Below are positions 54,942 to 63,887 of a DNA stretch of 64,000 nucleotides, one piece after another. Position 1 is the stretch's first letter, and each line of letters starts with the position of its first letter. The stretch lies in NCBI GenBank assembly GCA_030148775.1, contig JASBST010000002.1:33710-97709 (forward strand), read 5' to 3'. The notes under the pieces were generated by a model. It was not told where the DNA came from and searched no databases. It saw only the letters and a list, made by a program, of their open reading frames with translations. A program made the position numbers and the translations under genes. The stretch comes from Thiogranum sp. GTDB lineage: Bacteria > Pseudomonadota > Gammaproteobacteria > DSM-19610.

Positions 54942-56132
54942 ATGGACTTAGGTACCTTAGCGGATAATCTGAGCGGCATCAGTCTGAACGCGCACTTTCC
55001 CGGCGGACGGGTGATTCCGATCGGGCGGGAAAATCCCGTCATCGACTGGCATCTGAGCGACGAGCGGCTGTTGCGGCAGATTCTGCGACGCCCGTTCCAC
55101 CGGCTCGAACGCAGCTATCTGCGCGGCCACTGGAACCTCGACACGCGCTATCTTCCCGACCTCATACAGGCCTTCGCCCGCGCGCATCAGTACGCCACCC
55201 GCTCTATCCGGCTGAGCGCGGCCGGCGACTGGGCGCGGCGTTGTCTGATGCGGCGCGATCGCGCCCTGCCAAGCTGGCAGGACAGCGGGCTGTGGCTGGC
55301 GCGTGCCTGCCTGGGCGAAGAACTGCTGCAGGGCTGCGCGCATTACCGCGAACCCGGTATTGGCCAGGAACAGGCACAACGACTGCGCAGCCGTGACCTT
55401 TGCACCCAGCTGCAACTGGCGCCGCAACAGCATCTGCTCGATCTGAGCGCCGGCTGGGGCGCGACCGCGTTGTCCCTGGCGCAACAAACCGGCGTACGCG
55501 TCACGGGCCTGGTCGCCACTGAGGAACAACTGCGCCATGCCCGCCATGAAGCGCATCGCCGCGGGCTTTCCGCCATTGTCACCTTTCATCTGCGAGCCCG
55601 TTACCATCATCCTGACCGCTTCGACCGGATCATCGCCAACGACAGCATCGATCCGGTCGCCCACGCCCACCGTCTGGTTCCGGAACTGACCGGGCTGTTG
55701 CAGGAAACCGGCCTGGCGTGGATGCAGTTCCGCGCGCGACCGCATGCATCGGGCGTCGGGGTGCCAGCGGACGCCGCCGCCACGGTGCCCACGCTCTCCA
55801 GACTGCACGAAGCGGTCGAGAAAAGCCCCTTGCGAGCCCTGCAATTGCTGGATCTGTCGGCCGACCGCGCCAACGACCTGCGCCGTTACGCCGCCCGCTT
55901 GCGGCAACAGCATGAGCCCGCCCGACGCTATTTCGGCGAACCTCTGGCCCGCGCTTGGGAATGGCATATCGCCAGTGAACTGGCCGCGCTGGGACAGGGT
56001 CATTTATCGCAGTATGAGGTCATTCTCGGCAATCATCGCTGCCGTTGGCACGCTGGCGGCAACCCTTATCCAGGCGTGGCGCTACCGCTCGCCATCACCG
56101 AAAAAATCCCCGGTCTGGCGCAGAACCTTTAG
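54942..56132 (+). CDS. CFA-synthase-like methyltransferase with altered motif I
   Basis: This 396-residue protein is similar to cyclopropane-fatty-acyl-phospholipid synthase in length and order: an N-terminal helical part, then the methyltransferase domain with motif I HLLDLSAGWGATALSLAQQ near residue 160. The usual form is DIGCGWG; here the Gly and Cys are Ser and Ala. The following VRVTGLVATEEQ strand and the ALIHYMFQP-like parts of real CFA synthases are weak. An enzyme of altered substrate or reduced SAM binding is possible. AAGGTG precedes the start. Confidence 0.7.
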   Translation: MDLGTLADNLSGISLNAHFPGGRVIPIGRENPVIDWHLSDERLLRQILRRPFHRLERSYLRGHWNLDTRYLPDLIQAFARAHQYATRSIRLSAAGDWARRCLMRRDRALPSWQDSGLWLARACLGEELLQGCAHYREPGIGQEQAQRLRSRDLCTQLQLAPQQHLLDLSAGWGATALSLAQQTGVRVTGLVATEEQLRHARHEAHRRGLSAIVTFHLRARYHHPDRFDRIIANDSIDPVAHAHRLVPELTGLLQETGLAWMQFRARPHASGVGVPADAAATVPTLSRLHEAVEKSPLRALQLLDLSADRANDLRRYAARLRQQHEPARRYFGEPLARAWEWHIASELAALGQGHLSQYEVILGNHRCRWHAGGNPYPGVALPLAITEKIPGLAQNL

Positions 56133-56146
56133 CGCCGTGGATCACC

Positions 56147-57637
56147 TTAGCGCTTTCTTGCCGACTTTTTAGCCGCGGCTTTTTTCTTTTTTTTCGCCGC
56201 GGTCCGTTTGCTGGCGGTCTTTTTGCTCACGGCGGCGGCTTTTGCGGTAGTTTTCTTTTTACCCGCCGCGCGCTTGGCCATGGTCTTCCTGCTGACGGTC
56301 TTTTTCGCGCCGGCTTTTTTCAGCGTCTTGCCGGCCCGGGCGGATTTGGCCGCGCTGCGCGCCTTGGCGGCGGCCGTGCCGGATTTTTTGGTGGATTTTT
56401 TCTTCGAAGTGATTTTCTTGTTTGCCGTGGCTTTCCTCTTGGCTACCACTTTCTTCTTCGCCGCAGCTTTCTTCCTGGCCACCACTTTCTTCTTGGCGGC
56501 GAGCTTCTTCTTTGAGGCGGCTTTGGTTTTGGGCACGGGCGTTTGAGCGGCTGCCGCCTTCTTTACGGCACCGCTCGACTTGCGCGCTGCCGCCTTCTGG
56601 TTCGCACCCGCCGGCTTTTTCGCGCCCGCTTTCTTTTTTGCCGCCGGTTTCGTTCCGCTTCCGCCGGACTTGGCTTTTGCGGCCGGTTTTTTCGCGCCCG
56701 CCGTGGTCGCGGCCGCCGCGTTCTTCCTGGCACCGGCAGAGGCCGCTTTCTTTCCGGCCGCCGCCGAGGCCGATTTCGTTTCCGATCGCGTCGATTCTTT
56801 GGTGGCGGCCTTCTTCGCGCCCTTTCTTTTGCCACCGGCAGCCGCTTTGGCGCCTGCCGGCAGGGCCTTGTCGGCGCCGCGCCCGGCGGCCTTTGTTCGC
56901 TCCGGCGTCTCGGCGCCTTCCTGCTGGGCGATGCGGGTGCGTGCCACCGCGCGGCGGATGGCATTGGAACGGGCGTCGCCGAAACCCGGCCTCGCCTCCT
57001 CTACGGCTTTGTGCACCGCGCGGAAGACATCGTCGATCTCGCCCAGCCCCTGGACCACGCGCAGGCGGCCCTGTTCCCGATAGCGCTCGAGCATGGGCGC
57101 GGTTTGCGATTCATAGATGCGCAGGCGGTTACCGATGGTCTCCTCGTTGTCGTCGGCACGCCGCTTCAGCCGCCCGCCGCATTCGTCGCAGCTGTCGTCC
57201 ATCCGCGGCGGCGCGAAAAAGACGTTGTAGCTGGCGCCACAGGAGACACAGGTGCGCCGTCCCAACAGGCGCTGCAGGATCACATCGACATCCACATCGA
57301 TCACCAGCACCAGGTCGATCGGCTGACCGAGCTGGTCGAGCATTTCGTCGAGTTGTTCGGCTTGCGCGGAGTTGCGCGGAAAACCGTCAAGGATAAAACC
57401 CTTGCGTGCGTCGGGCCTGGCCAGGCGCTGGCGAATAATCCCCAGCACAATGTCATCGGACACCAGCTGACCCGCGTCCATGACGGCCTTGGCCGCCCGA
57501 CCCAGGGGACTGCCCTGCGCCACCGCTTCGCGCAGCAGATCCCCGGTGGAAATCTCGGGCACCTTGTAATGCTTTGCCAGCCGGTGGCCCTGCGTGCCCT
57601 TGCCGCTGCCCGGTGGTCCTGAGAGTACCAGCCTCAT
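56147..57637 (-). CDS. adk: Adenylate kinase with a Lys/Ala-rich H1-like C-terminal tail
   Basis: Residues 1-218 are a complete adenylate kinase (AMP + ATP to 2 ADP): P-loop GPPGSGKGTQ, ISTGDLLREA, FILDGFPRNSAQAEQLD and a LID with C130-x2-C133 and C150-x2-C153 that should hold zinc. From residue ~231 to 496 the sequence becomes a low-complexity tail of Lys, Ala, Ser and Thr with many KKK and AAKK blocks, reminiscent of histone H1 or AlgP. The tail codes from about 56147 to 56947 without an internal stop. The Adk core alone is the normal family length; the tail is an addition of ~265 residues. Confidence 0.9.
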   Translation of the reverse strand: MRLVLSGPPGSGKGTQGHRLAKHYKVPEISTGDLLREAVAQGSPLGRAAKAVMDAGQLVSDDIVLGIIRQRLARPDARKGFILDGFPRNSAQAEQLDEMLDQLGQPIDLVLVIDVDVDVILQRLLGRRTCVSCGASYNVFFAPPRMDDSCDECGGRLKRRADDNEETIGNRLRIYESQTAPMLERYREQGRLRVVQGLGEIDDVFRAVHKAVEEARPGFGDARSNAIRRAVARTRIAQQEGAETPERTKAAGRGADKALPAGAKAAAGGKRKGAKKAATKESTRSETKSASAAAGKKAASAGARKNAAAATTAGAKKPAAKAKSGGSGTKPAAKKKAGAKKPAGANQKAAARKSSGAVKKAAAAQTPVPKTKAASKKKLAAKKKVVARKKAAAKKKVVAKRKATANKKITSKKKSTKKSGTAAAKARSAAKSARAGKTLKKAGAKKTVSRKTMAKRAAGKKKTTAKAAAVSKKTASKRTAAKKKKKAAAKKSARKR

Positions 57638-57886
57638 ACGCTTTCTACGCTCGCTGTGTGGTTGTTTTTTATTGAAAATCTCCCTCCCGCAGCCCTACGC
57701 GGAAGTCCCTCGGCAGTAAAAGATTTTTCATAGGGATATTCAATTTTTTACATGGCTGAATATCGAAACAGTGATTAAGCTACCGCCTGCACACCGTCCA
57801 AGTCAAACAAAGCACCTGAATTTCATTGCTTTTTGCTCTATGCTTGGGCGCCACTTTGAAAGCTGCAGGGGCCTGACAGCGGTAAA

Positions 57887-58270
57887 ATGAGCGGAATCCC
57901 CGACTTTTCAGACAGCGGACTTTGGGTTAATTCAAGCCACCTTGCAGGAACGCTACGGTTCCATCCCGAGTTTCAAATCGCGGAAACCGGTATGCGCCTG
58001 GATCCCGGTAAAACCGAATTATCGCCCTGTCCGACGGTCTACCGGGAGGCCGGCGAGTGTCACTTCGTGGCGGTCAGGACCGGCGATCGCTACCGTTGTC
58101 AGTGCAGCTACGGCATTCATCAAATGTGTGGCCCCGGCATCGAACACTATGGCGATCTTAGCGGACGCGCCGTCACCCTGCTGCAGGTCCAGGCGGACCA
58201 CCGTGCGCGGGAACCGGTCGGCGAACCTGGCTGGATTGCGGTGAACAGTACGATTAAATTCAAGCAATAG
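57887..58270 (+). CDS. Hypothetical protein
   Basis: This 127-residue frame begins ATGAGCGGAATCCC and ends 9 bases before pfp. I see no family: the sequence is mixed with four Cys (SPCPTVYREAGECHF and CQCSYGIHQMCGPG), which could bind a metal. It has no signal peptide and a charge pattern compatible with a cytoplasmic protein. It may be a real small gene in the pfp operon; a lower possibility is a leader region read by chance. Confidence 0.45.
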   Translation: MSGIPDFSDSGLWVNSSHLAGTLRFHPEFQIAETGMRLDPGKTELSPCPTVYREAGECHFVAVRTGDRYRCQCSYGIHQMCGPGIEHYGDLSGRAVTLLQVQADHRAREPVGEPGWIAVNSTIKFKQ

Positions 58271-58279
58271 GAGATTCTG

Positions 58280-59557
58280 ATGGCGAAATCCACAGGAAAG
58301 AAGAACGCTTTTTACGCCCAGTCGGGCGGCGTTACCGCAGTTATCAACGCCAGCGCCTGCGGCGTGATCGAGGCGGCGCGCGCCAGTAAAAACAAAATCG
58401 GTAAAGTGCTGGCGGGCCGCAACGGCATTATCGGCGCGCTGACCGAAGATTTGATCGACACCAGCAAGGAGTCGGCGCGCGCCATCGCCGCGCTGCGCCA
58501 CACCCCGAGCGGGGCGTTCGGCTCCTGCCGCTACAAGCTGAAAAGCCTGGAAGCCAACCGGCGTGAATACGAACGCCTGATCGAGGTGTTCGAAGCGCAC
58601 AATATCGGCTATTTCTTTTACAACGGCGGCGGCGACTCGGCCGACACCTGCCTGAAAGTCTCCGAGCTGGCCGAAAAAATGGGTTATCCGATCCAGGCCA
58701 TCCACGTGCCCAAGACGGTCGACAACGACCTGCCCATCACCGACAACTGCCCTGGCTTCGGCTCGGTGGCCAAATACATCGCCGTCAGCACCCGCGAAGC
58801 CAGTTTCGACGTCGCCAGCATGGCCAAGACGTCCACCAAGATTTTCGTCCTTGAGGTCATGGGACGGCACGCCGGCTGGATCGCCGCCGCCGGCGGACTG
58901 GCTGCGGACGAGGACTGCGACCTGCCGATCGTCATTCTCTTCCCGGAAGTGGAGTTCGACCAGAAGGCTTTTCTCGCCAACGTGGAAAAGAAAGTGAAGA
59001 AATACGGCTATTGCTCGATCGTGGTATCCGAAGGCTGTCACTGGCCCGACGGCAAGTTCCTCGCCGAGCAGGGTACCCGCGATGCCTTCGGTCACGCCCA
59101 GCTAGGCGGCGCAGCACCCGTGGTGGCCAACATGATCAAGGACGCGCTGGGTTACAAATTCCACTGGGCGGTGGCCGACTATCTGCAACGCGCGGCCCGC
59201 CACATCGCCTCGAAGTCCGACGTCGACCAGGCCTACGCGCTGGGCAAGGCAGCGGTGAAACTGGCGCTCAGCGGCAAGAATTCAGTCATGCCCACGGTGG
59301 TGCGCAAGTCGAGCAAGCCGTACAAATGGACCATCGGCGAAGCGCCCTTGTCCAAGGTGGCCAACGTCGAGAAAATGATGCCGAAGAACTTCATTACCAA
59401 AGACGGCTTCGGCATTACGGCCAAATGCCGGGAATATCTCACCCCCCTGATCAAGGGCGAGGACTACCCGCCCTACGGCAAGGACGGCATGCCCAAGTAC
59501 GTCATACTGAAAAACGCCCCGGTGAAGCGCAAACTCGGCGATTTCGAAATCCAGTGA
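58280..59557 (+). CDS. pfp: Pyrophosphate-dependent 6-phosphofructokinase
   Basis: This 425-residue phosphofructokinase has FYAQSGGVTAVINAS at the N-terminus, GGGDSADT at 116-123 and PKTVDND at 144-150. The Lys of PKT, where ATP-dependent enzymes have Gly, is a known mark of PPi use. It interconverts fructose 6-phosphate and fructose 1,6-bisphosphate, reversibly. In methylotrophs and autotrophs it may also act on sedoheptulose phosphates. GGAG (AGGAGATTCTG) precedes the start. It stands between an unknown gene and H+-pyrophosphatase. Confidence 0.94.
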   Translation: MAKSTGKKNAFYAQSGGVTAVINASACGVIEAARASKNKIGKVLAGRNGIIGALTEDLIDTSKESARAIAALRHTPSGAFGSCRYKLKSLEANRREYERLIEVFEAHNIGYFFYNGGGDSADTCLKVSELAEKMGYPIQAIHVPKTVDNDLPITDNCPGFGSVAKYIAVSTREASFDVASMAKTSTKIFVLEVMGRHAGWIAAAGGLAADEDCDLPIVILFPEVEFDQKAFLANVEKKVKKYGYCSIVVSEGCHWPDGKFLAEQGTRDAFGHAQLGGAAPVVANMIKDALGYKFHWAVADYLQRAARHIASKSDVDQAYALGKAAVKLALSGKNSVMPTVVRKSSKPYKWTIGEAPLSKVANVEKMMPKNFITKDGFGITAKCREYLTPLIKGEDYPPYGKDGMPKYVILKNAPVKRKLGDFEIQ

Positions 59558-59558
59558 C

Positions 59559-59751
59559 ATGAAGCTCGAAAAAGCCCTCGGATTGATCGGCACGCTAGCC
59601 AACAGGGGTGGCAACAACCGCGCCGGGGCGCCTGATTGTGGTCGAGGTGCAACGCGAATCCGACCGACAGGCGGGGGACGGCTTGATTCGCGAATTGGAC
59701 CTGAAAAGCCTGTTCGGCTTCAAGCCGGGCAGCGTATTCAGAGGACCCTGA
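59559..59751 (+). pseudogene. Small protein gene, apparently frameshifted
   Basis: The ATG at 59559 opens MKLEKALGLIGTLAN, after which the frame loses coding character. A neighbouring frame continues with coding-like TGVATTAPGRLIVVEVQRE, then LDLKSLFGFKPGSVFRGP and a TGA at 59749-59751. Joining them needs a one-base shift near 59605. The product would be a ~60-residue protein I do not recognise. It starts right after the pfp stop, so it could be co-transcribed; the frame break may be an error. Confidence 0.5.
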
Positions 59752-59907
59752 AGCCGCCGGCCACCGTCACGCGGTGACCGGCGGCGGACCGGGAACGGAA
59801 GGATTTATCAGCGGGAGGTTGTGCGCCGGAGAATGGCTGCGGTGATTCTATTCTTTCAGTGACCTGCCTTCCGACGCAGTGAAGCTACTATCGTCGGAGG
59901 AAACGCA

Positions 59908-61923
59908 ATGTCAACAGAACTGATTTTCGCGCTTGGCTGCGCCGTGCTCGCCATAGTTTACGGTGTGTTCTCGATGCGCTGGATACTGGCCAAACCCAGC
60001 GGCAATCCACGCATGCAGGAAATCGCCAGCGCCATTCAGGAAGGCGCCAAGGCGTATCTCAACCGGCAGTACACCACCATCGGCCTGGCGGGTCTGGTGT
60101 TGTTCGTCATCATCGGTTTCTCCGGCATCGGCTGGACCACCGCCATCGGCTTCGCCATCGGCGCAATCTTTTCCGGACTGGCCGGCTATATCGGCATGAA
60201 TATCTCGGTGCGCGCCAATGTGCGCACCGCCGAGGCGGCCAACAGCGGCCTCGACGCCGCCATGCAGATCGCCTTTCGCGGCGGCGCCATCACCGGCATG
60301 CTGGTGGTCGGACTGGGGCTGCTGGGGGTGGCCGGACTCTATGCCATTCTGGTCATGATGGGGGTGGAGGACCCGATACATCCCCTGGTCGGCCTGGCAT
60401 TCGGCGGCTCGTTGATTTCCATTTTCGCCCGTCTCGGTGGCGGCATTTTCACTAAAGGGGCCGATGTCGGCGCCGACATCGTCGGCAAGGTCGAAGCAGG
60501 CATTCCGGAGGACGACCCGCGCAACCCGGCGGTGATCGCCGACAATGTCGGCGATAATGTGGGCGACTGTGCCGGTATGGCCGCCGATCTGTTCGAAACC
60601 TACGCCGTCACGGTCGTCGCCACCATGCTGTTGGGCGGGCTGATGCTCAAGGAGGTGGCCGCGCAGGCGGCGGTCTATCCGCTGGTGCTCGGCGGGGTCT
60701 CGATTATCGCCTCGATCATCGGCACCTATTTCGTCAAGGCCCGGGAAGGCGGCAAGATCATGAACGCGCTCTACCGCGGACTGATCGTCGCCGGTGTGCT
60801 CGCCGCCATCGCCTTTTATTTCGTCACCGATGCCGTCATGGGCGACAATGGCGTCTATTCAACCCTCGATCTGTACTACTGCGCGTTGATCGGGTTGGCC
60901 CTGACCGCGGCGATGGTGGTAATCACCGAATATTACACCGCCACCGAATACTCACCGGTGCGTCACATCGCCGCCGCCTCGACCACTGGTGACGGCACCA
61001 ACGTCATCGCCGGCCTCGGGGTTTCGATGAAATCCACCGCGGCGCCTGTGCTCGCGGTGTGCGCATCCATCTGGGGCGCGTACGAATTCGCCGGTCTCTA
61101 CGGTATCGCCGTGGCGGCCACTTCGATGCTGTCCATGACCGGCATTATTGTCGCGCTGGACGCCTACGGGCCGATCACCGACAACGCCGGCGGGATTGCC
61201 GAAATGGCCGAGTTGGATGAGAAGATACGCAACATCACCGATCCGCTGGACGCCGTCGGCAACACCACCAAGGCGGTCACCAAGGGCTACGCCATCGGTT
61301 CGGCCGGCCTGGCGGCACTGGTGCTGTTCGCCGACTACACCCACGGCCTCGAGGCGCGCGGCCTGCACCTGAGTTTTGATCTGTCCGACCATAGGGTGAT
61401 CATCGGACTGTTTATCGGCGGCCTGGTGCCTTATCTGTTTGGCGCCATGGCCATGGAGGCGGTCGGGCGCGCCGCCGGGGGCATTGTCAACGAAGTACGC
61501 CGTCAGTTCCGGGAAATGCCCAGCATCATGGATCACAGCCAGAAACCGGACTATTCCCGCGCCGTCGACATGCTGACCCGCTCGGCGATCAAGGAGATGA
61601 TCATCCCCTCTCTGCTGCCGGTGCTGCTACCGGTCATCGTCGGCCTGGTGCTGGGTCCGCAGGCGCTCGGGGGCATGCTGCTCGGCACCATCGTCACCGG
61701 CCTGTTCGTCGCCATTTCCATGACCACCGGCGGGGGCGCCTGGGATAACGCCAAGAAATACATCGAGGACGGCAACCACGGCGGCAAAGGCTCCGATGCG
61801 CACAAGGCCGCGGTGACCGGTGATACCGTGGGTGATCCCTACAAAGACACCGCAGGTCCTGCGATCAACCCTCTGATCAAGATCATCAATATTGTCGCAC
61901 TGCTGATCGTCCCGCTGCTCTAG
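59908..61923 (+). CDS. hppA: K+-independent H+-translocating pyrophosphatase
   Basis: This 671-residue membrane pyrophosphatase has about 16 membrane segments and hydrolyses PPi to pump protons. The substrate site is visible as [20 protein letters not shown] and [19 protein letters not shown]. At the K+ site the sequence reads G451-NTTKAVT, with Lys455 and Thr458, the form of the K+-independent class (K+-dependent enzymes have Ala there). The gene is followed by a strong terminator and then ppa. Confidence 0.95.
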   Translation: MSTELIFALGCAVLAIVYGVFSMRWILAKPSGNPRMQEIASAIQEGAKAYLNRQYTTIGLAGLVLFVIIGFSGIGWTTAIGFAIGAIFSGLAGYIGMNISVRANVRTAEAANSGLDAAMQIAFRGGAITGMLVVGLGLLGVAGLYAILVMMGVEDPIHPLVGLAFGGSLISIFARLGGGIFTKGADVGADIVGKVEAGIPEDDPRNPAVIADNVGDNVGDCAGMAADLFETYAVTVVATMLLGGLMLKEVAAQAAVYPLVLGGVSIIASIIGTYFVKAREGGKIMNALYRGLIVAGVLAAIAFYFVTDAVMGDNGVYSTLDLYYCALIGLALTAAMVVITEYYTATEYSPVRHIAAASTTGDGTNVIAGLGVSMKSTAAPVLAVCASIWGAYEFAGLYGIAVAATSMLSMTGIIVALDAYGPITDNAGGIAEMAELDEKIRNITDPLDAVGNTTKAVTKGYAIGSAGLAALVLFADYTHGLEARGLHLSFDLSDHRVIIGLFIGGLVPYLFGAMAMEAVGRAAGGIVNEVRRQFREMPSIMDHSQKPDYSRAVDMLTRSAIKEMIIPSLLPVLLPVIVGLVLGPQALGGMLLGTIVTGLFVAISMTTGGGAWDNAKKYIEDGNHGGKGSDAHKAAVTGDTVGDPYKDTAGPAINPLIKIINIVALLIVPLL

Positions 61924-61945
61924 GCGACAGGCGCCAGCGTTACCG

Positions 61946-61971
61946 GGCCGGCGGGGACGCCGGCCTTTTTT
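61946..61971 (+). terminator. Rho-independent terminator
   Basis: A GGCCGGC/GCCGGCC stem with a 6-base loop is followed by six T. It lies 23 bases after the hppA stop. Confidence 0.9.
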
Positions 61972-61985
61972 ATCGGGGTCTAAAT

Positions 61986-62023
61986 GTCCCTGTGGAAAAG
62001 CAAATTCGCTTTTCCACAGGGAC
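61986..62023. repeat. Perfect 16-bp inverted repeat before ppa
   Basis: GTCCCTGTGGAAAAGC (61986-62001) and its exact complement (62008-62023) are separated by six bases. Each arm contains TGTGGAAAA/TTTTCCACA, one base off the DnaA-box consensus. It lies between the hppA terminator and ppa and could be a hairpin, a regulator site or a mobile-repeat end. Confidence 0.85.
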
Positions 62024-62072
62024 GCGCCTTATAATCACCGGCTCATTTTCAGTTGTATAACGGAATCAAACC

Positions 62073-62621
62073 ATGAATCTCGACCGTGTTCTTCCTGGCG
62101 AAGACTGCCCTAACGATATTAATGTCATCGTGGAGATTCCGGCCCACGCCGACCCGGTGAAATACGAAGTGGACAAAACCACCGGGGCCATGTTCGTTGA
62201 CCGTTTCATGACCACGGCAATGCATTATCCCTGCAATTATGGCTATGTTCCGCACACCCTATCGAAAGATGGCGACCCCGTGGATGTACTGGTATTGACG
62301 CCGGTACCGCTGATCAGCGGCTCGGTGGTGCGCTGTCGTCCGGTCGGTGTGCTGAAAATGACTGACGAATCCGGCGACGACGCCAAAATCCTGGCCGTGC
62401 CGATCGACAAATTGTGCAAAGAATACCGGCGAGTGCAGGATTTTCGCGACTTGGCCGGAGGCATCCTCGACCAGATTGCCCATTTTTTCGAGCACTACAA
62501 GGATCTCGATGAAGGCAAATGGGTGCGCGTGGAAGGCTGGGCCGGGGTGGACGAGGCCAAGCAGGAAATTCTCGATAGCATCGATATGTACAAGAACGCG
62601 CCGGAGCGTCCCCATTTTTAG
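62073..62621 (+). CDS. ppa: Inorganic pyrophosphatase (soluble, family I)
   Basis: This 182-residue family I pyrophosphatase has the metal-binding signature [17 protein letters not shown] near residue 65 and [19 protein letters not shown] before it. It hydrolyses PPi in the cytoplasm, competing with PPi-using pfp and hppA. The gene has its own leader with the inverted repeat. Confidence 0.96.
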   Translation: MNLDRVLPGEDCPNDINVIVEIPAHADPVKYEVDKTTGAMFVDRFMTTAMHYPCNYGYVPHTLSKDGDPVDVLVLTPVPLISGSVVRCRPVGVLKMTDESGDDAKILAVPIDKLCKEYRRVQDFRDLAGGILDQIAHFFEHYKDLDEGKWVRVEGWAGVDEAKQEILDSIDMYKNAPERPHF

Positions 62622-62648
62622 CGCCGCCCGCCGGGCCGAGGCAGCCGT

Positions 62649-63188
62649 ATGAAAATCTGCATTATTTCCGACAGTCACGACCACCGCCTGCTCATGGCCG
62701 CCGCGGTCAACGCCGCGCGCGCTGCGGGTGCCGAAGCCGTGCTCCATTGTGGCGATCTGGTCGCACCCAGCACCCTGAACGTGCTCAAACCGCTGGGCCT
62801 GCCAATCCACGTCATCCAGGGCAACAATGTGGGCGACCCGTTCATGATGGCGCGCATCGCCAGCCAACCGGCCAACCAAGTGACCTTCTACGGCCAGGAC
62901 GCCGCTATCGAGATAGCCGGCAAACGGATTTTCCTGGTGCACTACCCCCACTACGCACGCGCCATGGCCACCACCGGCGACTGGGACCTGGTGTGCTGCG
63001 GTCACGATCACCAGGCCAGCATCACCCGGGTAGACACGATCAAAGGCGGACATACGCACTTGGTCAATCCCGGGACGGTCGGCGGCGTCGCCGCACCGCC
63101 CACCTATGCCATGGGTGACCTGGACAGCATGACCTTCACCCTCCACGAGGTCGTGACCGAACCTGACGACGCCCTAACGACCTCCTGA
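62649..63188 (+). CDS. YfcE-like metallophosphoesterase
   Basis: This 179-residue phosphodiesterase of the YfcE/MJ0936 group starts [16 protein letters not shown], followed by [19 protein letters not shown] and CCGHDHQ, which together carry the metal ligands (D-x-H, GD, GN, GHDH). A final [13 protein letters not shown] completes the set. Substrate unknown. It lies 27 bases from ppa and may be co-transcribed with it. Confidence 0.9.
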   Translation: MKICIISDSHDHRLLMAAAVNAARAAGAEAVLHCGDLVAPSTLNVLKPLGLPIHVIQGNNVGDPFMMARIASQPANQVTFYGQDAAIEIAGKRIFLVHYPHYARAMATTGDWDLVCCGHDHQASITRVDTIKGGHTHLVNPGTVGGVAAPPTYAMGDLDSMTFTLHEVVTEPDDALTTS

Positions 63189-63261
63189 TCTCCGTCGCCG
63201 CGCCAGGGCGGTATTCGTCGTCACGTTGCACACTTATATCAAGCCCCATATAGTTAGGCAG

Positions 63262-63747
63262 ATGAGTGAGCTGACCCATTTCAACGCCGCTGGCGAAGCG
63301 CATATGGTGGACGTTGGCGACAAACCCGCCAGCGCCCGCCGCGCCGTGGCGGAGGGTCGTATCCTGATGCTGACGGAGACATTAGCGCTGATTCGCGAGG
63401 GCAGACACCGCAAAGGCGACGTGCTTGGGGTAGCGCGCATCGCCGGCATTATGGCGGCGAAAAAGACCGCCGAACTGATACCGCTGTGCCATCCACTGGC
63501 GCTGACGCGGGTCGACATCGAGTTTCAGTTAATCAGCCAGCCCGACGCGGTAAGTTGTTGTGCCAGCGTTGAAACCCGCGGGCCAACCGGCGTCGAAATG
63601 GAAGCGTTGACGGCGGTTCAGATCGCTCTGCTGACAGTGTATGACATGTGTAAGGCAGTGGATCGCGGCATGACCATCGAATCGGTTCGTCTACTGGAAA
63701 AAGCGGGCGGCAAAAGCGGCCACTGGCAACGTCCATCCACGGCCTGA
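63262..63747 (+). CDS. moaC: Cyclic pyranopterin monophosphate synthase accessory protein MoaC
   Basis: This ~161-residue MoaC works in molybdenum-cofactor synthesis. Signatures are [20 protein letters not shown], the core [37 protein letters not shown] and the catalytic Lys of MCKAVD. The ATG at 63262 is used; a TTG at 63226 would add unconserved residues. Confidence 0.95.
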   Translation: MSELTHFNAAGEAHMVDVGDKPASARRAVAEGRILMLTETLALIREGRHRKGDVLGVARIAGIMAAKKTAELIPLCHPLALTRVDIEFQLISQPDAVSCCASVETRGPTGVEMEALTAVQIALLTVYDMCKAVDRGMTIESVRLLEKAGGKSGHWQRPSTA

Positions 63748-63887
63748 GGCGCCTGTATACAGCCGACGGACCACCGGGCTACTATACCGGCTAATTATAA
63801 GGGAAATGGACACACTCCGAGAATAACTGCACATGCTTCTACTTGTTGAGGGCGCCGTAATCATGGCCTCGCGGGCGGGCCGGACCG

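Noticed and set aside
56422..57622. Long plus-strand open frames opposite adk
   Set aside because: They arise from the repetitive Lys/Ala codons of the tail and from the Adk core read backwards.
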